Shown: in pieces, positions 6,690 through 12,136 of the stretch
Layout: each line of letters opens with the position of its first letter
Position numbering within the stretch: the stretch's first letter is position 1
From: JAAYAY01 sp964429355
GTDB lineage: Bacteria > Planctomycetota > Planctomycetia > Pirellulales > Thermoguttaceae
Assembly (NCBI GenBank): GCA_964429355.1
Contig: CAYSCH010000294.1
Location: 1-12,136, forward strand
Length of the DNA stretch: 12,136 nucleotides
Direction: 5' to 3'
Translations under genes and position numbers: made by a program
The notes under the pieces: generated by a model
Told to the model about the DNA's origin: nothing
What the model saw: only the letters and a program-made list of their open reading frames with translations
Databases searched by the model: none

Positions 6690-8135
6690 TCACACCTCCT
6701 CAACAACCTTCAGGCCCAACAGGTTCGCCAGATGGCGGATGGTGCTGGTGTGATCGCCATAGTAGGCCACCCGGTGCAGGGAGGCGTAATAGTCCAGGGC
6801 GCTATCGCCGAGGGCCCCGCCACCCCAATTGGCCAGCAGCTTATCGGCGTCGCTGATTTCGACGACGATCTCGGTGCGGCAGCCGCGCTGCCGCCCTTCG
6901 GGCACTTCAGGCACCGCCACGATCTTGCCGCGGAACATCAACAACGTGTCGAGATGCACCATTTTGGTCAGCGTGACCTGCTGGCCGATCCGGTAGTGGA
7001 CTTCCGTGACGGCCCCGCCGCGGACCTCGGCGTGACGGCGCAGGAGGTAAGGTGATCTCGGGCTACCGGGACCTTCCATCCGCAGCGGTGCGGAGCAGTG
7101 CGAGAGATGGAAGGCGTTTCTGGCCGTATCGACTCCTGCCGCATTGCCCAGAAACCCGGCCCGATTGAGGGCGTGCTGCAGCATCAACATGGTCAGCAGG
7201 CAGTCCATATCACCGTCGCAGGCGGCCGGAATGCCCCGATCGTTCAGCCGCGAGAATCCCAGGCAGGGGAACCCCCGGGGCAGCCACCCCATGCAGGTAC
7301 CCACGCACAGCCCGTGGCAGCCGTATTCGGCAAGCAACCGGTCGAGAGTCAGGCTCGCCCGGGCCGCCTTGAGGACATCCTCTTGGCCCGGTTCCACGAT
7401 CCGCTCCGCCTCATCGAGCCACTCCTTCGCCTGGGCTTCGGCCGCCGCTTCGTCGACCCCGTCGAGGACCTCGTCGTAGCGTCCGTCGGGAATCGCCACG
7501 AGCTCTACTCCCAACCGTTCCTTGACCTTCTCGGGGGTGAACGACTCGGGTGTGCCCTTGAAAGGGGGCGAAGCGAGGACCCGGCTCTGCCGCAGCAGGG
7601 GCACCACTCTCAGCAGCGAGGTCGCCCGTTCCAACTCGCCGCAGTCGCTGCTGTTGAACAACGTGATTCTGTGCCCCTGTGCACGCCACGGACCGACCAG
7701 GCACCAGTCGTGCCCCCCGATGACCGGCAGGTGGAAGACGGCCACGGACCGACGTTGCTCGAAGGCCACCGGCGCCACGGCCCGGCTCAGGCCGAAAATA
7801 TCCGCACTGACCGCCAGCACAGGCGCCTCAGGGCCCGCCTGCTCCAGCAGTTTGGCCATCTCTTCGGGCGTGGTCACCTGGCCGGTCACGAACTCTACAT
7901 TCCCCAGGTTGATCTCGGCCTCGCCCAGACGCTTGATGATCGGTCCGAGATCCTCTTCGGACAGACCCCAACTCCTCCCCTCGGGCTTGCCGGCAATGGC
8001 CACGCAGATCCGCACCTTGGCATCGCGGTCCGGCGGCGGGGACTGGCCCCCTGCCGCCAACTGGGCCACTGCCAATACCCCTGCTCCCACTCCCGCCGCC
8101 TCCAGAAACTGCCGTCTCGTGCAATGGGTACACAT
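6690..8135 (-). CDS. Tat-signal protein with L-fucose/L-arabinose isomerase-like C-terminus
   Basis: 481 aa. The N-terminus has a twin-arginine motif RRQFLEAAG (7-15) and a hydrophobic core to about residue 28, so export in folded form is predicted. The start is fixed by a strong Shine-Dalgarno sequence (8141-8148). The first part (41-220) looks like the alpha/beta N-terminal domains of the FucI/AraA fold. The C-terminal part has PCLGFSRLNDRGIPAACDGDMDCLLTML-type sequence (290-316), then LGNAAGVD (329-336) and HLSHC (343-347), corresponding to the metal-site region and HCG motif of the FucI-like superfamily. Where canonical members read CEGD, this one reads CDGD (306-309), which may alter metal binding. 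It is probably a sugar-isomerase-like protein rather than authentic FucI; the sugar and activity are unknown. Confidence 0.7.
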   Translation of the reverse strand: MCTHCTRRQFLEAAGVGAGVLAVAQLAAGGQSPPPDRDAKVRICVAIAGKPEGRSWGLSEEDLGPIIKRLGEAEINLGNVEFVTGQVTTPEEMAKLLEQAGPEAPVLAVSADIFGLSRAVAPVAFEQRRSVAVFHLPVIGGHDWCLVGPWRAQGHRITLFNSSDCGELERATSLLRVVPLLRQSRVLASPPFKGTPESFTPEKVKERLGVELVAIPDGRYDEVLDGVDEAAAEAQAKEWLDEAERIVEPGQEDVLKAARASLTLDRLLAEYGCHGLCVGTCMGWLPRGFPCLGFSRLNDRGIPAACDGDMDCLLTMLMLQHALNRAGFLGNAAGVDTARNAFHLSHCSAPLRMEGPGSPRSPYLLRRHAEVRGGAVTEVHYRIGQQVTLTKMVHLDTLLMFRGKIVAVPEVPEGRQRGCRTEIVVEISDADKLLANWGGGALGDSALDYYASLHRVAYYGDHTSTIRHLANLLGLKVVEEV

Positions 8136-8140
8136 GATCT

Positions 8141-8148
8141 CTCCTCCT
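8141..8148 (-). promoter_or_regulatory. Strong ribosome-binding site that fixes the start at 8135
   Basis: The - strand reads AGGAGGAG, with GGAGG spaced 7 nt from ATG 8135. This is the best Shine-Dalgarno match in the window and excludes the alternative upstream start at 8201. Confidence 0.8.
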
Positions 8149-8258
8149 GGATGAATCGACTTGCGTGGTCTGCGGATGAGCGGTTGTCGTGGAAACAGCA
8201 CGTTCCCACACGCCTGCCCGGTGTGACCGAAAACCGGAACTCGTTCTTCGGACGTTCC

Positions 8259-8696
8259 TTACTTGTCCAGCCGTTTGGCGGCTTTCTTGATCAGCGCGGA
8301 GGCTTGCTTCGCATCGGCTTCGTCGGCAAAACCCATGATCGCCGAAAACTGGTCGCCGATCACCTGCGCCACGAGGAACGTGACGTTGATTCCCGCCTCG
8401 GCGACGGCCTGGGCGATGGCGTGTCCGAGTCCGGGCTTGTTGTCGCCCTGGACCAGGAGCGTGGCAATGGCGGCGGCTTCCAACCCGGCCTTGCCGGCCG
8501 CAACGGTCGATTTTTTGCCGGTGACGGGGCAGACCTCGATTACGGCCGTATCGCCGGCACCGTGGTAGTGGTAGCCCATCACGACCTGCAGATCGGCGCC
8601 GGCTTCGGCCAGCGGGGCGAGAACGCCGCTCAGCGATCCCGGCTTGTTCTCAACGTGAGTTCGCCACAAAGTGACCTTCTTGATGGAGACAGCCAT
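8259..8696 (-). CDS. Tandem ACT-domain small-molecule-binding protein
   Basis: 145 aa made almost entirely of two ACT domains. The first spans about 6-60 and opens with ENKPGSLSGVLAPLAEAGADL; the second spans about 78-140 and opens with DNKPGLGHAIAQAVAEAGINV. The repeated NKPG turn before the first helix is the ACT ligand-binding hallmark. ACT domains usually bind amino acids and regulate enzymes; free-standing double-ACT proteins may act as sensors or small regulatory subunits. No catalytic domain, signal peptide or membrane segment is present. GAGGTG (8706-8701) is a good Shine-Dalgarno sequence 4 nt before ATG 8696. The gene follows a long structured leader with a good promoter, and the Tat-signal gene starts 123 nt downstream on the same strand, possibly in the same transcript. 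Confidence 0.88.
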   Translation of the reverse strand: MAVSIKKVTLWRTHVENKPGSLSGVLAPLAEAGADLQVVMGYHYHGAGDTAVIEVCPVTGKKSTVAAGKAGLEAAAIATLLVQGDNKPGLGHAIAQAVAEAGINVTFLVAQVIGDQFSAIMGFADEADAKQASALIKKAAKRLDK

Positions 8697-8936
8697 GGCA
8701 CACCTCGATTAGTTGGAGTTGGTGAGGATATTGTTAACACGAGCCGACTCGCGACGGAACGCACGCATCGGAAGAGCCTGGGGGCGACGTTCCGCCCCGG
8801 CAGGGCCTCCACCCTGCCTGCAGCGGTTTGTCGTACCAAGCCCGGATCCTTGCCGCCCGGATCGATGAAATATCCTCCATGACCCGACGCAAGGATCTTC
8901 GATTCCCTTCTAGAGGCTGACAGGGGTTCGAGGAGC
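8697..8936 (-). promoter_or_regulatory. Long structured leader of the ACT-domain gene
   Basis: About 240 nt separate the predicted transcription start from ATG 8696 and carry no convincing gene. In transcript order there is a 9-bp perfect inverted repeat GCAAGGATC/GATCCTTGC with a 35-nt loop (arms at 8889-8897 and 8845-8853), then three local hairpins: 8799-8818 (GGCAGGG stem), 8781-8798 (GGGGCG stem) and 8738-8753 (CACGAG/CTCGCG with one GU pair). No T-run follows the hairpins, so this does not look like a classical terminator/antiterminator. I recognise no known riboswitch. A 48-codon ORF from ATG 8880 lacks a ribosome-binding site and is probably not translated. Confidence 0.45.
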
Positions 8937-8942
8937 GCCCGT

Positions 8943-8972
8943 AGAATAGGACTCCAGTGCCTGCCAAGTCAA
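8943..8972 (-). promoter_or_regulatory. Sigma70-type promoter for the ACT-domain gene
   Basis: On the - strand TTGACT (8972-8967, 5 of 6 to consensus) is 18 nt from TATTCT (8948-8943, 4 of 6). It lies in the gap between the TPR/propeller gene and the ACT gene and points toward the latter. Confidence 0.55.
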
Positions 8973-9015
8973 GTACCGGCCGGCTCGTTGTTGCACCGGT
9001 GGCGCTGGAATGCCG

Positions 9016-9033
9016 CTGCCTGCTCGCAGGCAG
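9016..9033. repeat. 7-bp perfect hairpin downstream of the TPR/beta-propeller gene
   Basis: CTGCCTG pairs with CAGGCAG around a CTCG tetraloop, 46 nt after the stop of the large - strand gene. It may mark the 3' end of that transcript, but no T-run follows on the - strand, so the terminator reading is weak. Confidence 0.35.
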
Positions 9034-9078
9034 TGCAAAGGGAGTACACCGTAGTTCCGAGCGTGCTTCCTACGTGTT

Positions 9079-11853
9079 TCAGGACCTCGTTAGTTCATAA
9101 ACGCGAATTTCTCCATTCTCTGTGACGATTCCAAACTGGTCCGTTCGGGGTGCGCCGAGGACGGCGACCGGAGACGGGCCGGAAATGCTCATTTCCGCTT
9201 CGAGCTGCAATCGACGATCCTGGGTTGAGTAGACCTCACACTTGCGCTCGCATGCCGCGATCAGATAGCCGCCGCGGTTGAAGCAGGCCATCGGATCAGG
9301 CATGTCGTGGGCAAAGGGCTGATGGTTCCCGGTCTCGAAATCATCCCAGAAGACCTCGCCGCCGCGCTCGAATGTGGCGGCAATCCGCGGACGCGTATTG
9401 AGGGCCGACCCTGTCAGCGATTTTACCGCCCGGCTGAACTCCTGGATTTCCGGCATCTTCGATCGGCCGAAGATCGCAACCTGGTTTCCGAGGCCCAGAT
9501 AGACCTTTTCGCCGCGAGCATACAAGGCCCCGTGGAAACAGTCGAGCCCTTCGTGTTCCTCCTGGGGCCCGGAGGGTGAAGGCCACCCGGCACTGGGTAT
9601 TGTCTCAATGGTCGTTTGTTCGCCGTGCGGGCCGATCGCAATCAGGCAGAGTTGCCCGTTGCGTGGTTCAACGATCCACGTGGTTCCCCCAGAGTCGCGT
9701 GCGGCCGCGAGTGTGGCTGCTGAAAGGCCGGGGACGGGGCCGACGCGGACATGGCTGGAGAACTGGTCGGACATGGCCAGCGTCTGGATCGTGGCTAGCG
9801 GCGGCCGGCCCACGACATGGCAGACCAGAGGGGGATCGCCGTGCGGTGCTGCGCAAAGGATCACCGATGGCTGACTGAGGGGCTTGTCGAGTAACCACGC
9901 CGCACCGGGGTGATCGGCTTTTTGCCAGCTCGAGCGACAAACGATGAGCCCGCGATCGACGGCACAAGCCACATAGATCGCTTTTCCGCTTGTTGTGGCA
10001 GTCACCACGCCCTGCGGCAGCCGGATCGTGTGCACAAGACGCAGGACCCGTCCGGAGCCGTGCGGCTTCTGAAGGGGCCGAGGGGACGGGGGGGTTGGCG
10101 GCTGGAGGTAGCGCTGGCAGTCCCGTGCCAGGAGCCGATCTTCGGGCACAAGGCGGGCGATTGCCGAAAGCAGTCGGCGCTGGTCCGCAATGATTGTGTC
10201 CGTCAGGCTCCGCGATACGATCGCGCGCGTGCTGTCGGCGGCTCGATCCTTGACCTCCTGGTCGGGATAGGCAAGTGCCAGATCGGCCAGTGTTTCGGCG
10301 GCGATTGCGTCGCTGGCGGCCCCATGGTGTTCGCGGCGAAGCCGGTCGATCCAGGCCAGAGAGCCGTCGTGCCGGCCGAGCCGGCCGTGGATTCGGAACA
10401 CCTCGCGCAGGCACTGGCCGGCCTGTGCCGAGGCCGGCCAACCGAGTGCCAGCACTTCGATCGCTTCGCCCGCCGATTCCAGCTTATCGTCCAGCAAACG
10501 GGCGGCCGAGAGGAAGTCGCGGTTTTCGCGATGCTTGACGATGGCCTTGCGGTACTCCGTCTCGGCGTCCTGAAGCTGGTCGAGATTGCGGAAGAGATCA
10601 CCGGCCTTCTCGTGGTATCCCAGCTCCTGGTATAGTGCAATCGCCTCAGTCCACAGTCCTCCTTGTTCGAGGCACCTTGCCGCGTCGAGCGGCCGATGGA
10701 GCCGCTGCTGGTAGATCACCGCCGCCTCGCGCCAGTGGTGTCCTGAGGCAAGGGCATTGGCTGCCCCATCGTAATCCCCCAGCAATTCCGCGAAGATATA
10801 AGCGGCACGGCGGTGACGCCCAAGGCGGATCTCCCGGTTGGCCAGGTTGCGATAGAGTGCCGCCAGACGAGCGGCGTAATCTGCCGGCACTCTCCAGATA
10901 TCGGCGGGCCCGCCGCCTCTGAGGCTGCCGAGGCGGAAATTGACGTCGTGCTCCCCGAGCCGGTCCCCGCCTCGGGCCAGCCCGCGATGGGCGGCGCCGC
11001 CCATCGGCAAGGCGAAACGCAATCCACGATCCGGATCGGTTTCGAGCAGGTGCATCAGCCGGGCGATCTCCTTGTTCCTGGCGGCCATGCGGCCGGCGGC
11101 AAGGTGGGCCAGTCGTTGGGAGGCCCAATCCTGCAGGCCGTTGACCCAGGTGGGGGAGCTGGCGGTGGCGGGAACCTGCCGGACAAACCAGGCGGCGGCA
11201 CCGGCCAGAAGCCGTACTGCCTGCCGGGCAGCCGCACCGGCGAGGCCCTTTCCGGGTTCGAGTGGACTCGGTGGGAGTTTTTCGATGGAGTCCGCGTCGG
11301 AGCCAATCCCGTCCTGGCCCTCCTCCATGACCTGTTCCAGAGTGAGCGTCTGGGCGGGGGCAAGCCGGCTGAGACGCTTCGTGCAGGCCACACCCGGCAT
11401 CGCCCGGTTCCAGAGGCGCCCTGAGCAGGGGGCGACGGACAGAAGATCGGTCACCGACAACACATCGGCGTCTTCAAAAGCGATCAGGCCACAGGCAGGG
11501 TGCCATGCGCAGGTGAGTTCCGCCGACAGGAGCGACTGCAGATCCCGATCGCAGAGCTCCGGTTCGAGCCGAGCATCGATCGGCAAGAACAGTCGCCCGG
11601 CGACCACTCCAAAGGGCACGCAGCGCTCGGAGACGCCGGCAATTTCCGCGCCGGAGGGTGCCACGAGCAGTCCGAGCGGACGGCGGTCCGTCCGGGATTG
11701 CGGAAGGGGCAGCAGGCGCAGCGTCTTGTGCGGAGCAGTCCAGTGGACGATCTCGGCCAGCCAGACAGCCGGATCGGCGCCGGGCAGAAACCAGGCGACC
11801 GGTTTTCGCACCGCATGCTCACAGTATTGGAGGGTCAGAGGAACGGTGATCAT
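9079..11853 (-). CDS. Large TPR / beta-propeller protein, bpX6-like (MoxR-vWA-beta-propeller ternary system type)
   Basis: 924 aa from ATG 11853, which overlaps the upstream stop as ATGA; the farther start at 11964 would run deep into that gene. Residues about 1-160 form an N-terminal alpha/beta domain (KPVAWFLPGAD, LRLLPLP, GRLFLPIDARLEPEL). Residues 200-226 are hydrophobic and may associate with the membrane. Residues about 244-285 (LAARNKEIARLMHLLETDPDRGLRFALPMGG in part) followed by 325-470 form TPR-like helical repeats, e.g. RRAAYIFAELLGDYDGAANAL and WTEAIALYQELGYHEKAGDLF. This order, with the RFALPMGG and AYIFAELL motifs, matches my recollection of bpX6 proteins. About 600-924 is all-beta with repeats ending in phrases like IYVACAVDRGLIVCR and FGIVTENGEIRVYE, a propeller. 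No catalytic residues are evident. The bpX6 name is a memory-based assignment; the TPR plus propeller architecture is directly visible. Confidence 0.7.
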   Translation of the reverse strand: MITVPLTLQYCEHAVRKPVAWFLPGADPAVWLAEIVHWTAPHKTLRLLPLPQSRTDRRPLGLLVAPSGAEIAGVSERCVPFGVVAGRLFLPIDARLEPELCDRDLQSLLSAELTCAWHPACGLIAFEDADVLSVTDLLSVAPCSGRLWNRAMPGVACTKRLSRLAPAQTLTLEQVMEEGQDGIGSDADSIEKLPPSPLEPGKGLAGAAARQAVRLLAGAAAWFVRQVPATASSPTWVNGLQDWASQRLAHLAAGRMAARNKEIARLMHLLETDPDRGLRFALPMGGAAHRGLARGGDRLGEHDVNFRLGSLRGGGPADIWRVPADYAARLAALYRNLANREIRLGRHRRAAYIFAELLGDYDGAANALASGHHWREAAVIYQQRLHRPLDAARCLEQGGLWTEAIALYQELGYHEKAGDLFRNLDQLQDAETEYRKAIVKHRENRDFLSAARLLDDKLESAGEAIEVLALGWPASAQAGQCLREVFRIHGRLGRHDGSLAWIDRLRREHHGAASDAIAAETLADLALAYPDQEVKDRAADSTRAIVSRSLTDTIIADQRRLLSAIARLVPEDRLLARDCQRYLQPPTPPSPRPLQKPHGSGRVLRLVHTIRLPQGVVTATTSGKAIYVACAVDRGLIVCRSSWQKADHPGAAWLLDKPLSQPSVILCAAPHGDPPLVCHVVGRPPLATIQTLAMSDQFSSHVRVGPVPGLSAATLAAARDSGGTTWIVEPRNGQLCLIAIGPHGEQTTIETIPSAGWPSPSGPQEEHEGLDCFHGALYARGEKVYLGLGNQVAIFGRSKMPEIQEFSRAVKSLTGSALNTRPRIAATFERGGEVFWDDFETGNHQPFAHDMPDPMACFNRGGYLIAACERKCEVYSTQDRRLQLEAEMSISGPSPVAVLGAPRTDQFGIVTENGEIRVYELTRS

Positions 11854-12136
11854 GACAACTGCCGGGCAAAGGCGCCAATGGTGTTTTCGAAGACGGACCG
11901 TTTCTCGGCGCTGGCGTGATCGCCGAGGAAATAGGGCGAGCCCCACATCCGCCCGTCGCTGCACCAGCCGGAGACCTCCGCGTCGTTGAGCACGAGCGCA
12001 TGCAGCGGATTCCCCGGGGCGAACCCGTCCGCGTCTCCAAAGTACCTGGCTCCGCCGCTCGTCGCGAGGTAATACGCCTCGCCGACCGTCAGAAACGGCT
12101 CCGCGCCCTCCGTCGCGATGGCGCGCGCCTTGGACA
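11850..12136 (-). CDS. Amidohydrolase / guanine deaminase-like protein, C-terminal part (5' end outside window)
   Basis: 94 residues are visible in the frame that is open to the right edge and stops at TGA 11852-11850. The segment FLTVGEAYYLATSGGARYFG, then FAPGNPLHALVLND, is the usual end of metal-dependent amidohydrolases (LT-EA-LAT-GGA, G-L-G-ADLVV-D), and the F/Y-YLAT-GG-YFG wording is closest to guanine deaminase-type members as I recall them. The later WGSPYFLGDHASAEKRSVFENTIGAF resembles the guanine deaminase tail. The metal-binding HxH, H and D residues would lie outside the window, so activity cannot be judged. Its stop overlaps the start of the TPR/propeller gene by ATGA, implying translational coupling. 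Confidence 0.65.
   Translation of the reverse strand, partial: SKARAIATEGAEPFLTVGEAYYLATSGGARYFGDADGFAPGNPLHALVLNDAEVSGWCSDGRMWGSPYFLGDHASAEKRSVFENTIGAFARQLS

Noticed and set aside
5476..6753. 425-codon + strand frame antisense to gmd
   Set aside because: It mirrors gmd, which is certain from motifs, and shows no recognisable domain.
7098..8882. 594-codon open frame on the + strand antisense to the Tat-signal and ACT genes
   Set aside because: Its protein is rich in R, G, H and Q and has no domain pattern, it crosses two clear - strand genes, and such antisense frames are common in GC-rich DNA.
8925..8931. GGTTCGA, resembling a tRNA T-loop
   Set aside because: No acceptor stem, anticodon arm or D-arm can be built around it.
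8734..8967. Possible 77-codon gene in the leader of the ACT gene
   Set aside because: It starts within the predicted -35 box, lacks a ribosome-binding site and runs through palindromes, so it is more likely leader RNA.
11854..11964. N-terminal extension of the TPR/propeller protein to 961 residues
   Set aside because: The extra 37 residues are arginine-rich and overlap the amidohydrolase-like gene, whereas ATG 11853 gives the usual ATGA overlap.

Overview
The window is a GC-rich bacterial chromosomal segment that looks like Planctomycetota. The taxonomic clues are gene types: an ECF sigma factor overlapping a membrane-anchored Ser/Thr kinase with a PEGA-like tail, a UroD-family methyltransferase-like protein, a zinc-ribbon/PTS-EIIA fusion, a Tat-exported sugar-isomerase-like protein, and a very large TPR/beta-propeller protein resembling the bpX6 group. 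This assignment rests on recalled family distributions, not on a search.

Layout. On the + strand, bases 2-1763 hold the 3' part of the sigma factor gene and the kinase gene, followed by a good intrinsic terminator (1852-1869). Everything after that is on the - strand. Reading in transcription order from the right edge: the 3' end of an amidohydrolase/guanine-deaminase-like gene (12136-11850) overlaps by ATGA the 924-codon TPR/beta-propeller gene (11853-9079). A 382-bp gap (9078-8697) follows, with a sigma70-type promoter and a structured leader of about 240 nt that leads into a double-ACT-domain gene (8696-8259). Next is a Tat-signal gene with an L-fucose-isomerase-like C-terminus (8135-6690). 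An extended -10 promoter (TGGTATAAT) then drives gmd (6561-5536) and a flippase-like membrane protein (5507-4452). A solo SAM methyltransferase follows (4269-3688). Last is a pair made of the zinc-ribbon EIIA gene (3483-2941) and the UroD-family gene (2923-1898), which converges on the sigma/kinase unit.

How the genes may work together. The sigma factor and kinase form a likely signalling pair in which the kinase, sensing through its extracytoplasmic PEGA-like domain, could control the sigma factor. gmd makes the 6-deoxy-mannose precursor of GDP-fucose/rhamnose sugars, and its membrane partner suggests envelope glycan assembly. The EIIA and UroD genes are 17 nt apart and probably co-transcribed. 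The large protein is the most unusual gene: its organisation matches my memory of bpX6-type components of MoxR-vWA-beta-propeller ternary systems, but no MoxR or vWA gene lies inside the window. I saw no RNA genes, CRISPR arrays, insertion sequences or phage genes.
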